Shown in pieces: positions 42,599 through 51,338 of a stretch of 64,000 nucleotides of DNA. The stretch is from positions 1,054,001-1,118,000 of the forward strand of contig NZ_JAANTH010000002.1 in assembly GCF_011734195.1 (NCBI RefSeq), in the 5' to 3' direction. Source of the stretch: Halobacterium sp. R2-5. GTDB lineage: Archaea > Halobacteriota > Halobacteria > Halobacteriales > Halobacteriaceae. Positions within the stretch are counted from its first letter, which is position 1, and the number at the start of each line of letters is the position of its first letter. Made by a program: the position numbers and the translations under genes. The notes under the pieces were generated by a model. That model ran no database searches. It worked only from the letters and a program-made list of their open reading frames with translations, and had not been told where the DNA came from.

Positions 42599-43101
42599 CG
42601 GTCGGTCAACACCACCGCGTGGACGCGCTGTGGGCCGTGAACGCCCGAAACGAGTTCGCCCATGTCGGCCGTGGCGCTGGCGCCCGTCGCGAGCACCGCG
42701 GAGTCACGGCCCGCGTCGAACTCCTCGCCGAGCCACGACGCGGTTTCGTGGACGTTCTCGCGGAGGTCGCTGGCGCGCACGACGCCGACGTGCGTGGTCG
42801 GGTAGAGGCTCACGGGCTCGGCGCCCGCCTCGTCGGCCTGAATCACGAAGGTCCCGTAGTCGACGATGCCGTGCACGCGCGTCACGCCAGTCTCGGCCTC
42901 CCGGAGCAGGCGCGGGGTCGGCGGCACCTCGACGTCGGTGTCGTCGAGGGAGACGCCGTCGATGTCGAGCGGAACGCCGACGGCCGGCTGCTCGACCACG
43001 TCGTCGAGCGCGTCCGCGAACGCTCCGGCCTCGACGCGCGTGCAGGCGACGTCGGCACCGGACAGCGAGTCCGCGAACCGGTCAATGGTGTCCGTTCGCA
43101 T
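42595..43101 (-). CDS. LutC-like LUD domain protein
   Basis: A 168-residue LUD-domain protein starting M-R-T-D-T-I-D-R-F, with the conserved G-I-V-D-Y-G-T-F-V-I near residue 78 and D-M-G-E-L-V-S-G-V-H-G-P near 146. It is the third component of the LutABC-type lactate oxidation system and lies directly upstream of, and overlapping, the LutBA fusion. A longer frame to 43143 has no support. Confidence 0.85.
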   Translation of the reverse strand: MRTDTIDRFADSLSGADVACTRVEAGAFADALDDVVEQPAVGVPLDIDGVSLDDTDVEVPPTPRLLREAETGVTRVHGIVDYGTFVIQADEAGAEPVSLYPTTHVGVVRASDLRENVHETASWLGEEFDAGRDSAVLATGASATADMGELVSGVHGPQRVHAVVLTDR

Positions 43102-43139
43102 GGCACGTACTCCGTCCACGCCGGGCTTATGTCTACCGG

Positions 43140-43631
43140 TCACTCCTCCGTCATGACCGTCACGACGGGAATCTCGGCGTTGAGGAGGAACGACTGCGTG
43201 GCGCTCCCGAACACCGCCTTCCCGACGGGCGTGCGCTTCCGGCCGCCCACGACGAGGTAGGACGCGTCGTCGAGGCCGTCGACGACGCCCAGCACTTCGC
43301 CGACGGTTTCGCCGACGCGCCCCTCGTAGCTGACGTTCTCGGGGAGCACGTCGAGCGTCTGCTCGGTGACGTCCTCGGCGACGCCCGCGGCGTCGCGGTT
43401 CGCCTGGTCGACGGTGTAGGTGTCACCGCCGGTGCTGCCGTAGTCGGTGCCCGACGCCGTCGGGAACCCGAAGTTCGCGGTCGAGCCGCTGTCCGAGCGC
43501 TCCTCGTAGGCGTCCTGAGACATGACGTGGACGACGACGAACTCCTCGCCGTACTGGTCGGCGAGGTCGGCGCCGACTTCGACGACGCGGTCGGGAATCT
43601 GCTCTCCGTCGACTGCTGCGACGATTGCCAT
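43140..43631 (-). CDS. Universal stress protein (UspA family)
   Basis: A 163-residue single Usp domain starting M-A-I-V-A-A-V-D. The nucleotide-binding motif near the C-terminus is L-V-V-G-G-R-K-R-T-P-V-G-K-A-V-F-G-S-A-T-Q-S. Such proteins bind ATP and respond to stress or metabolic state. It lies 38 bases upstream of the LutC-like gene on the same strand and may be co-transcribed. Divergent from the DUF3237 gene across a region holding an imperfect direct repeat. Confidence 0.88.
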   Translation of the reverse strand: MAIVAAVDGEQIPDRVVEVGADLADQYGEEFVVVHVMSQDAYEERSDSGSTANFGFPTASGTDYGSTGGDTYTVDQANRDAAGVAEDVTEQTLDVLPENVSYEGRVGETVGEVLGVVDGLDDASYLVVGGRKRTPVGKAVFGSATQSFLLNAEIPVVTVMTEE

Positions 43632-43642
43632 GCGCGGCGATT

Positions 43643-43713
43643 CACGGCCGGGGCACAAAAACGTGTACCCGGCTCCCGCGGCCGCACGGCCGGGGCAGCA
43701 CCTATGTACCCGG
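43643..43713. repeat. Imperfect tandem direct repeat in the Usp/DUF3237 divergent promoter
   Basis: CACGGCCGGGGCA occurs at 43643-43655 and again at 43685-43697, and TGTACCCGG occurs at 43664-43672 and 43705-43713 with nearly the same offset. The whole is a roughly 30-base unit duplicated about 42 bases apart. It overlaps the promoters of both genes and may be a paired binding site. Confidence 0.5.
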
Positions 43714-43731
43714 AGCCGCGTGTTGGCCCCT

Positions 43732-44217
43732 ATGGGAGTCATCGACGAGCACGACAACGAACACCTGACGCCGTCGCTCGAACACGTCCTCGACCTCGAC
43801 ATCGAGGTCGCCGAACCACTCGTCATCGGCGAGACGGGGGACGGCGAGCGCCGCATCATCGAGATTACGGACGGCACTATCTCCGGCCGCGTCGACGGCC
43901 ACGTGCTGCCGGGCGGCGCGGACTACCAGCTCTACAGAACTGAACGCCCGACCGAACTCGTCGCGAAGTACGCCTTCGAGACGGACTCGGGCTCGCGGGT
44001 GTACGTGGAGAACCGCGGCATCCGCTGGGCGCCGCCCGAGGTCAGCCGCAAGCTCCGAGACGGCGAGGAGGTCGACCCCGACGACGTCTACTTCAGGTCC
44101 GTTCCGCAGTTCGAGACGGCGGACCCCGACCTGGAGTGGCTCACCCAGAGCGTGTTCATCGCCACCGGCGTGCGCCAGCCGTACGGCGTGAAGCTCGCCG
44201 TGTACCGGGTCGCCTGA
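43732..44217 (+). CDS. DUF3237 family protein
   Basis: A 161-residue protein whose pattern (I-S-G-R-V-D-G-H-V-L-P-G-G-A-D-Y-Q near residue 50, A-K-Y-A-F-E-T-D-S-G near 79, V-Y-F-R-S-V-P-Q-F-E-T near 122, L-T-Q-S-V-F-I-A-T-G near 140) corresponds to the DUF3237 beta-barrel family, often found with catabolic genes for aromatic or cyclic compounds. No catalytic motif is known. The start is ATG 43732, with a TATA-like CCTATGTAC about 30 bases upstream. Confidence 0.75.
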   Translation: MGVIDEHDNEHLTPSLEHVLDLDIEVAEPLVIGETGDGERRIIEITDGTISGRVDGHVLPGGADYQLYRTERPTELVAKYAFETDSGSRVYVENRGIRWAPPEVSRKLRDGEEVDPDDVYFRSVPQFETADPDLEWLTQSVFIATGVRQPYGVKLAVYRVA

Positions 44218-44736
44218 GGCGGGCGTGTGACAGCCGGTCGGGCTGACGGCCCGGACCTCTCGAATGTATCAGGATACGTGATACCTTCACGGAAACGTAT
44301 CTTCGATGATTAATCCTACCACGCGTGCTGACCCCGAATGAATTCTCGGCTGGTCGCCACCGACGAGTACTCCGGGGTACTTCCCCGTCAACTTTAGCGT
44401 GTGATATCGGTGTATAAGAAGTGTATTTTCGCCCGCTAGTAAACGCTCGTGTGGGTGAGATCCCGAATACTGTCTGATACGAAGCCAGACGAGATCCCCA
44501 TCGTGAACCACGGTGATGTGGAACCCATCCACGCGAGTTCCCCTTTCCACGAAAGGGTGCGTGGTTCGTCACGAACAATCACCTCGATACAGTGTGTTCC
44601 TAGGAGACTGTTCCATCGAGGGATGCGTTGCGGTTATCGATTGATCCGGACCGAACCCGACCGAATTCACCGCGGGACATATACTGGTAAGAATATAGTT
44701 GCAATCAACTCACAGACGAGTCTTCAACAACGGAAA
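44218..44736. other. Long non-coding region with hairpins upstream of the Liv-type binding protein
   Basis: About 520 bases, less GC-rich than its neighbours, with no convincing gene. It contains GTATCA-N7-TGATAC (44266-44284), a hairpin CCCTTT-CCACG-AAAGGG (44541-44557) and GTTCGT-C-ACGAAC (44564-44576). Short frames here (for example 44287-44550 minus) lack acidic bias. It may be a regulatory region or remnant DNA. Confidence 0.45.
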
Positions 44737-44750
44737 CGTTTAACATAATG
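44737..44750 (+). promoter_or_regulatory. TATA element of the Liv-type binding protein gene
   Basis: CGTTTAACATAATG lies about 27 bases before the ATG at 44768, so the message is probably leaderless. Confidence 0.5.
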
Positions 44751-44767
44751 TTCGTGTAGTGGGGAGT

Positions 44768-46012
44768 ATGGGCACGTTTGACAATGACAGTACGCGGCGG
44801 TCGTACCTGAAGACCGTCGGCGCAGCGGGCGCCCTCGGAATGAGTAGTCTGGCAGGCTGTACCGCCTTCGGTGGCGGCAGCAGCGACAGCGGAACCATCA
44901 CCGTCGCGGCCGCGGTCCCCGAGACCGGCCGGCTGTCGTCGGTCGGCAACGAGATGCTGCGCGGCTACGAGCTCGGTGTCGACGTCATCAACGAGAACGG
45001 CGGCATCGACGGCCAGGAGGTCGATCTCGTCGTGAAAGACGACGAGAGCGACCCGACGGTGCTCCGGCAGGTGCTCCAGGAGACCCTGAGCAACAACGAC
45101 GTCGACATGATCTGGGGGAGTTTCTCCAGCCCGCTCGTGATGGCCGGGAGCGCCCTCGCCGAGAACGAGGGGCTGCCGTTCCTCGCGGTCGCGACCTGCT
45201 ACGAGGCGCCGCTGACCGACGAAGGCAAGGAGTGGACGTACACGCCGTTCCCGAAGACCCGGGACGTCACGCGCGCGACGACCGGGATGCTGGAGCTCGT
45301 CCCGGAGAGCGACCGGCCGGAGACGGTCGGTATCTGGGAGGAGAACTCCGGCTGGGGCGAGGAGATGGCCGAAGCCTGGGAGACGAAGCTCTCCGAGGCG
45401 GGCTACGACGTCGCCCTGCGGGAGACGTACAACACCGGCAACCAGGACTTCTCCTCGCTCATCTCGCAGTCCGAGAGCGCGGGCGTCGAGGCGCTGGTCG
45501 CGTGCCCGCAGCCCCCGGACGGCATCACCGCGATGAACCAGATCAGCAACAGCGGCTACACGCCGGAGTTCATCGAGTTCGTTCGCGCGTCCGACCCGCA
45601 GGCGTGGTGGTCCGCGCTCGGCGACCAGGGCAGCTACGTGACGATGTGCCCGGGCTGGGCGCCCGGAATGACCGGGAACGGCAACGACACGCTGCTGGAG
45701 ACCTACCGCGCGAACAACGAGGACGCGGGCGAGGACGCCGTTCCGCGCGTGATGGTCGGCGTCGGCTACAACCTCGCCCAGACCGCCGAGCAGGCGTTCG
45801 CGGGCGCGGAGTCCACCGACCCCGGGGACGTGCAGTCGTCGCTCGACGAAACGGAGTTCCAGACGGTCATCGGCGACTTCGCGTTCGACGAGTACGGAAT
45901 GCCCCAGAAGGGCCAGCTCTCCGCCGCGAGCGCGCAGTGGTGGGACGGCCAACAGCAGCTCGTCTACCCGCAGACGGAGAACGCCGCGGACCTGCGGTTC
46001 CCCATCGAGTAG
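44768..46012 (+). CDS. ABC transporter substrate-binding protein, LivK/amide type (Tat lipoprotein)
   Basis: A 414-residue binding protein of the Peripla_BP_6 group. The Tat motif T-R-R-S-Y-L-K is at residues 9-15 and the lipobox L-A-G-C has Cys31. The mature start T-I-T-V-A-A-A-V-P-E-T-G-R is near residue 42, and E-L-G-V-D-V-I-N-E-N-G-G-I-D-G is typical of Liv and aromatic-acid or amide binders. It is a close paralogue of the partial protein at 63286 (nearly identical D-M-I-W-G-S-F-S-S segment). No permease is adjacent; only an unlinked LivG ATPase is in the window. Aromatic acid uptake is plausible. Confidence 0.87.
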   Translation: MGTFDNDSTRRSYLKTVGAAGALGMSSLAGCTAFGGGSSDSGTITVAAAVPETGRLSSVGNEMLRGYELGVDVINENGGIDGQEVDLVVKDDESDPTVLRQVLQETLSNNDVDMIWGSFSSPLVMAGSALAENEGLPFLAVATCYEAPLTDEGKEWTYTPFPKTRDVTRATTGMLELVPESDRPETVGIWEENSGWGEEMAEAWETKLSEAGYDVALRETYNTGNQDFSSLISQSESAGVEALVACPQPPDGITAMNQISNSGYTPEFIEFVRASDPQAWWSALGDQGSYVTMCPGWAPGMTGNGNDTLLETYRANNEDAGEDAVPRVMVGVGYNLAQTAEQAFAGAESTDPGDVQSSLDETEFQTVIGDFAFDEYGMPQKGQLSAASAQWWDGQQQLVYPQTENAADLRFPIE

Positions 46013-46036
46013 CGGCGAAGAACGGGCAGCGCGCGT

Positions 46037-46048
46037 ACCTTTATCTAA
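46037..46048 (+). promoter_or_regulatory. TATA element of the aldehyde dehydrogenase gene
   Basis: ACCTTTATCTAA lies about 30 bases before the ATG at 46073; leaderless start likely. Confidence 0.5.
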
Positions 46049-46072
46049 GTCGGTCCGTAAGTATAGAGCGTT

Positions 46073-47581
46073 ATGGCGCAAGCACAAGCGGAGGGGCTGG
46101 AGCTCTCGATCGACGGCGACTGGAGCGAACAGTACATCGGCGGCGAGTGGGCCGGCTCGGAGAGCGGCGAGACCATCGACGTCGAGGACCCCTCGACGCG
46201 CGAGACGGTCGCGCAGGTGCCGTCGAGTACCGAGACCGACGTGGACGCGGCCTACGAGGCCGCCGCAGAGGCACAGGAATCGTGGGCAGAAGCGCCGCCA
46301 GCGCAGCGCCAGGAAGTCCTGAGCAACGTCGTCCACCTGCTCGAAGCCCACGAGGACGAAATCGTCGAGCTGCTCGGCCACGAGGCGGGCGGCTCCGCCA
46401 TCATGGGCGGGACGTCCGTCCACCTCGCGACCGACCAGGCCAGCGAGGCTTCGACGCTGCCGCGGCGGATGAAAGGCGAGCACGCCGAGTCGAACATCCC
46501 CGGCAAGGAGAACATCGTCGTGAAGGAGCCGCAGGGCGTGGTGACGGTCATCTCGCCGTGGAACTTCCCGCTGAACCTCTCGATGCGCGCGGTCGCACCC
46601 GCTATCGCCGCGGGCAACAGCGTCGTACTCAAGCCCGCGACGAACACGCCCATCGTGGGCGGGCTCCTCCTCGCGAAGCTCTTCGAGGAGGCCGGCCTCC
46701 CCGGCGGCGTGCTGAACGTGGTGACGGGCCGGGGCTCGGAGATCGGTGACCGCGTCGCCAGCCACCCCGAGAGCGACGTGGTAGCGTTCACCGGCTCGAC
46801 GCCCGTCGGTCGGCGCGTCGCCGGGCTCGCCGCGGAGAACCTCGCGGTGCCCGCGATGGAACTCGGCGGCAACAACGCGCACATCGTCACCGCCGACGCC
46901 GACGTCGGCCAGGCCATCGACGCGGCGACGTTCGGTTCGTTCGTCCACCAGGGCCAGGTCTGCATCTCCATCAACCGCCACGTCGTCCACGAGGACGTCT
47001 ACGACGAGTACGTCGAGAAGCTCACCGAACGCGCCGAATCACTGCCCGTCGGGAGCGCCCACGACCCGGAGACGGTCGTCGGCCCAATCATCGACGAGTC
47101 CCAGCGCGACCAGATGCTCGAATACGTCGAGGAGACGATCGACGCCGGCGCCACCCTCGAAACCGGTGGCGAGACCGTCGACGTGGAGGGCGTCGACGAC
47201 TCCCTGGTCGTGAAGCCCACCGTGCTCTCGGACGTCACCAACGACATGTCCGCGGCGTGCTTCGAGCACTTCGGTCCCATCGCGCCCGTGATTCCGTTCT
47301 CGGACGTCGACGAGGCCGTCGAAATCGCCAACGACACCGAGTACGGCCTCTCCGGGTCCGTCCACGCCGGCGACCTCGGCACGGGCCGGGAGATCGCCGA
47401 CCGCATGGACACCGGGATGGTTCACGTCAACGACCAGCCCATCAACGACGAGGCCCACGTGCCGTTCAGCGGCACGAACGCGTCCGGTCTCGGCGGCTAC
47501 AACACCACGGACTTCCTCGACGAAGTGACGGAGACGAAGTGGATCTCCGTCCAGCACGAGCCCCGCGAGTACCCGTTCTGA
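46073..47581 (+). CDS. NAD(P)-dependent aldehyde dehydrogenase
   Basis: A 502-residue ALDH-superfamily enzyme oxidising an aldehyde to its acid. Motifs: V-I-S-P-W-N-F-P-L-N near residue 160, F-T-G-S-T-P-V-G near 241, the general base in M-E-L-G-G-N-N near 263, and the nucleophile Cys297 in G-Q-V-C-I-S-I. The overall look is of the benzaldehyde/vanillin/salicylaldehyde branch. It follows the Liv-type binding protein gene by 60 bases but has its own TATA. Aromatic or semialdehyde substrate is inferred. Confidence 0.9.
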   Translation: MAQAQAEGLELSIDGDWSEQYIGGEWAGSESGETIDVEDPSTRETVAQVPSSTETDVDAAYEAAAEAQESWAEAPPAQRQEVLSNVVHLLEAHEDEIVELLGHEAGGSAIMGGTSVHLATDQASEASTLPRRMKGEHAESNIPGKENIVVKEPQGVVTVISPWNFPLNLSMRAVAPAIAAGNSVVLKPATNTPIVGGLLLAKLFEEAGLPGGVLNVVTGRGSEIGDRVASHPESDVVAFTGSTPVGRRVAGLAAENLAVPAMELGGNNAHIVTADADVGQAIDAATFGSFVHQGQVCISINRHVVHEDVYDEYVEKLTERAESLPVGSAHDPETVVGPIIDESQRDQMLEYVEETIDAGATLETGGETVDVEGVDDSLVVKPTVLSDVTNDMSAACFEHFGPIAPVIPFSDVDEAVEIANDTEYGLSGSVHAGDLGTGREIADRMDTGMVHVNDQPINDEAHVPFSGTNASGLGGYNTTDFLDEVTETKWISVQHEPREYPF

Positions 47582-47639
47582 CGGGGTTCGGGGGTCGTCA
47601 ACCAGTAGGAATTTGACGGCCCCCGCCCGAGTGAGGGGC

Positions 47640-48191
47640 ATGCCAGCGAACGGGCCAGACCCGGTCTCCCCCCGCAACATCGTCATTCTGAAAGTGCGGG
47701 TGGCGAACCCCACCGCGTCGACGCGCGAGCTCAGCCGCATCCTCGACGACGAGTACGGCATCGACCTCTCGCACAACCGCATCAGCGAAATCCTGCGGGA
47801 GATGGCCGAGGACGGCCTCTACCGGGAGACCGTGATTCCCGACCAGAGCATCTTCAACCACTACCTCTTCCGGGTATCGTTCTACTACCCGAACTTCGCC
47901 GACCAGTGGGAGGACTGCTACTGGGCGCTCCGCGACGACCCGCACGTGCTGATGTTCTTCAACGCGGACTCGGAGTACCACTGGCAGTTCATCACGCAGT
48001 TCCGCGACAACGAGCGCATGCAGCGCTGGATCCACGAGTTCTTCAAGGAGTTCGGCGAGTTCATCTCCGGGTTCCACAACACCGTCCTCCACCAGGTCCA
48101 CAAGTTCCAGACGGACGCCGCGGTGTTCGACGAGATGCTCAGCGAGACCGAAGAGGGGCGGCAGTACCTCGCGGAGAACGGCCGCGACTAG
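47640..48191 (+). CDS. Winged-helix regulator of Lrp/AsnC-like type
   Basis: A 183-residue protein with an N-terminal helix-turn-helix (about residues 10-60: I-V-I-L-K-V-R-V-A-N-P-T-A-S-T-R-E-L-S-R then N-R-I-S-E-I-L-R-E-M) and a C-terminal domain rich in aromatic residues (H-Y-L-F-R-V-S-F-Y-Y-P-N-F near 80) with a ferredoxin-like, ligand-sensing look. It differs from standard Lrp/AsnC by the aromatic content. Convergent with the GlcD-GlcF fusion gene and 58 bases after the ALDH gene; probably regulates one of them. Assignment is from HTH pattern only. Confidence 0.65.
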   Translation: MPANGPDPVSPRNIVILKVRVANPTASTRELSRILDDEYGIDLSHNRISEILREMAEDGLYRETVIPDQSIFNHYLFRVSFYYPNFADQWEDCYWALRDDPHVLMFFNADSEYHWQFITQFRDNERMQRWIHEFFKEFGEFISGFHNTVLHQVHKFQTDAAVFDEMLSETEEGRQYLAENGRD

Positions 48192-48192
48192 T

Positions 48193-51100
48193 TTAGTTCT
48201 GCACGGCGGCGGCGAGCAGCTCCACCGGCGTCGGCGGGCTGTCTCGGTCCTCGGGGACGATGTCGGCGGCGTCGCGCTGTTCTTCGTCGAGCATGTCGCC
48301 GAGCTGGGTGCGGCAGGACGCGCCCGGCGCGACCGCGAGTTCGCCGTCGCTGTCGTCGAGCTGGTCGACGAGGATGTCGCCGATGGACGTGCTCATCGCG
48401 TGGTGCTCGGCCTCGTATCCGAACGAGCCCGCCATCCCGCAGCACGTCGAGTCGACGGCGTCGGTGGCGTAGCCCGCGCGCCGCAGCACGCCGACCGCGT
48501 GGTGGTCTTTCTTCGTCGCCTTCTGGTGGCAGTGGCCGTGGTAGGACAGCGACGCGTCGGGCGCGCTCCAGTCGACGCCGTCGTCCAGCTGGAAGCGGTC
48601 GAGGTACTCGCAGACGCCGTACGTGTTCGCCGCGACGGCTTCTGCCGACGCTCCCGACAGGAGGTCGAGGTAGTCGGACTGGAACATCACGGCGTCGGAG
48701 GGCTCGACGAGCACGACGTCCCAGCCCTCGGCGACGCGGGGTTCGAGCGCGTCGACGTTCGCCTCGGCGGCCTCCCGTGCGGCGTCGAGGAACCCCTTCG
48801 AGTGGGCGGGCCGGCCGCTGTCAGTGCGATCCGCGAGGTCGACGTGGACGCCCGCTGCTTCGAGCACCTCGACGGCGGCGCGGCCGATCTCCGGGTGCGC
48901 GTAGTTCGTGTACGTGTCCGGGAACAGCACGGCCTTCCGCTCGGCGTCCGCGGCGGACACCGCGCTGCCGCCGCGCGCGTCGAACCAGTCCTGCAGGGTC
49001 TCGCGCTCGAACGTCGGGAGCGTGCGCTCGCTCGCGATGCCGACGGTCTTCTCCATGATTGTGCGCGCTCCTGGGAGTTCGGGCAGGAGGTTCGAGACGG
49101 GCGCGGTCGCGGAGCCGAGCTTCGCGAGCGCGTCGACGTTCGCGAACAGCTTGTCGCGGAAGCTCGCGCCGTGCTCCTGGTGGCGCTCGTGGACGACCTC
49201 GGCTTTGAGCTTCGCCATGTCGACCTCGCTCGGACAGTCGCGCGCGCATCCCTTGCAGCCGACACAGAGGTCGAGTACTTCGTCGACGAACTCGTCGCTC
49301 GTCGGGTCGTCCGGGAGGTCGCCGCTCATCGACTGCCGGAGCATGTTCGCGCGGCCCCGCGTGGACGTGACCTCCTCGTCGGCGGCGCGGTACGTCGGGC
49401 ACATCACGCCGCCGCCGGTCTCCTGTTCGGTGCGGCAGCCGCCGCAGCCGTGGCAGAGCTCGACCATCCCCTGGAAGCCGTTCTCGTTCTCCCAGTTGAG
49501 CTCGGGGTCGAGGCCAGCGTCGAAGTCGTATTCGGGGTCGAAGCGGAGGTTCTCGGTCATCGAGACGTCCCCGCAGACCTGCCCGGGGTTCAGCAGCCAG
49601 TCCGGGTCGAAGGCGGTCTTCAGGTCGCGGAACGCGCCCCAGAGCTGGTCGCCGTACAGCTTGCGGTTCCACTGGGTTCGCGCGCGGCCGTCGCCGTGCT
49701 CGCCGGACACTGAGCCGCCGAACTCCACGACCATGTCGGTGACGCGGTCGGCGATGTCCTCCATCGCCGCGAGGTCGGTCTCGGACTTCGTGTTCACGAG
49801 CGGGCGGACGTGCAGGACGCCCGGGCCGGCGTGCGCGTAGAACGACGCGAACGTGTCGTTGTCCTCGAGAATCTCCTGGAAGCGCGTGACGAACTCCGGG
49901 AGGTGCTCGGGCGGAATCGCGCAGTCCTCGATGAACGAGATGTGTTTGGCGTCGCTCGTGCGCCCGAGCAGGATCGGGAGCCCGGACTTCCGGAGCTTCC
50001 AGTAGGTCGCGCGCTCGGCGTCGTCGTGGGCCTCCAGCGCGTCGAACGCGAAGTGGTCGTCGCTATCGCCGACGCGGTCCTCGACGAGGTCCGCGGTCTT
50101 CTCGCGGCCGTCCTCGTCGTCCTCGGCGTAGAACTCCACGAGCAGCGCGGCCCGCGTGCCGTCCGGGAGCAGGGCGACGACGTCGGAGAACTCCGCGGTC
50201 TCGCTCGCGAGGTCGATGAGCGTGTCGTCGATGAGTTCGACCGCCGCGGGGTCGTGTTCGAGGACGTGCTGGACGTCCGTGACGGCGTCCACGACGCTCT
50301 CGTAGGTGAGCAACGCCACGGACTTCGTCTCCGGGACGGTCTCGAGGGAGACGGTGGCCTCCGTGATGACCGCGAGCGTCCCCTCGCTGCCCGCGAGCAG
50401 CCGCGCGAGGTTCACGGTGCCGTCCCGCGCCTCGTCGACGAGCCGGTCGAAGTTGTAGCCGGAGACGTTGCGCTTCATGTCCGGGAAGCGCTCCTCGACC
50501 TCGTCGCCGTGGTCGTCGATGACCGAGACGACGCCCGCGTAGATTCGCGGCAGCAGGTCGTCGGCGTCCGCGTCGGCGCGCTCGCGGAGCTCGTCGACGT
50601 CCATCTCGCCGAGCGTCGCAGTCGAGCCGTCCGAGAGCACGACCTCGCACTCTTCGACGTAGGCGTCCGTCTTCCCGTACTTCAGGGAATGCGCGCCCGT
50701 GGAGTTGTTCCCGATAGCGCCCGCGACGACGCTCCGGTTCCCGGCTGCGGGGTCGGGCGCGAACTTCAGGTCGTGGGGCGCCAGCCGCTCGTTCAGCTCT
50801 TCGAGGACCGCGCCCGCCTGCACGTGTGCTTCGCGGGCGCCGGGGTCGACGCTCTCGATGCCGTCCATGTAGCGCGCGAACTCCAGGACGACGGCCTCGT
50901 TGACCGCCTGCCCCGCGAGGCTCGTGCCGCCGCCGCGGGGCAGCACGGGAATCTCGTTGTCGGCGCAGTACTCGACGACCGCCGCGACGTCGTCGGTGTC
51001 CGCGGGGAAGACGACGCCGATGGGCGTCACCTCGTACGCGGAGGCGTCGGTCGCGTACATCTGACGCGTGTACGTGTCGAAGCGCACGTCGCCGTCGACG

Positions 51101-51228
51101 CGCGCTTCCAGGTCCGCGACGAGGTCCGGCCGCTCGACGTCGCCGCTGACGTAGTCGTAGTCCGACCGCTCGTCGGCCGCCGGAGGCGTTACCTCGCTCC
51201 CCGGCGCCCCGTGTTCGTTGGATGCCAT
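48193..51228 (-). CDS. Fused FAD-linked 2-hydroxyacid dehydrogenase and Fe-S subunit (GlcD-GlcF / D-lactate type)
   Basis: A 1011-residue fusion. An N-terminal FAD domain (about 60-280: P-R-G-G-G-T-S-L-A-G-Q near residue 98) is followed by a FAD_oxidase_C domain (about 290-530, with S-G-E-H-G-D-G-R near 510). The C-terminal half carries C-H-G-C-G-G-C and C-V-G-C-K-G-C-A-R-D-C-P (about 600-690) and a CCG motif D-S-T-C-C-G-M-A-G-S-F-G near 930. It would oxidise D-lactate or glycolate and pass electrons to the respiratory chain. The start at 51228 drops a 22-residue extension with no support. It complements the LUD-type system upstream. Confidence 0.9.
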   Translation of the reverse strand: MASNEHGAPGSEVTPPAADERSDYDYVSGDVERPDLVADLEARVDGDVRFDTYTRQMYATDASAYEVTPIGVVFPADTDDVAAVVEYCADNEIPVLPRGGGTSLAGQAVNEAVVLEFARYMDGIESVDPGAREAHVQAGAVLEELNERLAPHDLKFAPDPAAGNRSVVAGAIGNNSTGAHSLKYGKTDAYVEECEVVLSDGSTATLGEMDVDELRERADADADDLLPRIYAGVVSVIDDHGDEVEERFPDMKRNVSGYNFDRLVDEARDGTVNLARLLAGSEGTLAVITEATVSLETVPETKSVALLTYESVVDAVTDVQHVLEHDPAAVELIDDTLIDLASETAEFSDVVALLPDGTRAALLVEFYAEDDEDGREKTADLVEDRVGDSDDHFAFDALEAHDDAERATYWKLRKSGLPILLGRTSDAKHISFIEDCAIPPEHLPEFVTRFQEILEDNDTFASFYAHAGPGVLHVRPLVNTKSETDLAAMEDIADRVTDMVVEFGGSVSGEHGDGRARTQWNRKLYGDQLWGAFRDLKTAFDPDWLLNPGQVCGDVSMTENLRFDPEYDFDAGLDPELNWENENGFQGMVELCHGCGGCRTEQETGGGVMCPTYRAADEEVTSTRGRANMLRQSMSGDLPDDPTSDEFVDEVLDLCVGCKGCARDCPSEVDMAKLKAEVVHERHQEHGASFRDKLFANVDALAKLGSATAPVSNLLPELPGARTIMEKTVGIASERTLPTFERETLQDWFDARGGSAVSAADAERKAVLFPDTYTNYAHPEIGRAAVEVLEAAGVHVDLADRTDSGRPAHSKGFLDAAREAAEANVDALEPRVAEGWDVVLVEPSDAVMFQSDYLDLLSGASAEAVAANTYGVCEYLDRFQLDDGVDWSAPDASLSYHGHCHQKATKKDHHAVGVLRRAGYATDAVDSTCCGMAGSFGYEAEHHAMSTSIGDILVDQLDDSDGELAVAPGASCRTQLGDMLDEEQRDAADIVPEDRDSPPTPVELLAAAVQN

Positions 51229-51303
51229 CTGGTTGCACGCGTCTACGTGTGACACCCTCCTTGTGCTTTCGGATGCGTCGAACGTTCGGGTCAATCCGCC
51301 GTC

Positions 51304-51312
51304 AACATTTAT
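51304..51312 (+). promoter_or_regulatory. TATA element of the ACMSD-like amidohydrolase gene
   Basis: AACATTTAT lies about 30 bases before the ATG at 51339. Confidence 0.45.
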
Positions 51313-51338
51313 GGGGCGCGTCCGCGACGGACAGTTCG

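Noticed and set aside
44287-44550. Possible 87-residue minus-strand gene in the 550-base gap
   Set aside because: Basic/His-rich composition unlike neighbours and no domain recognised; cannot be excluded but not supported.
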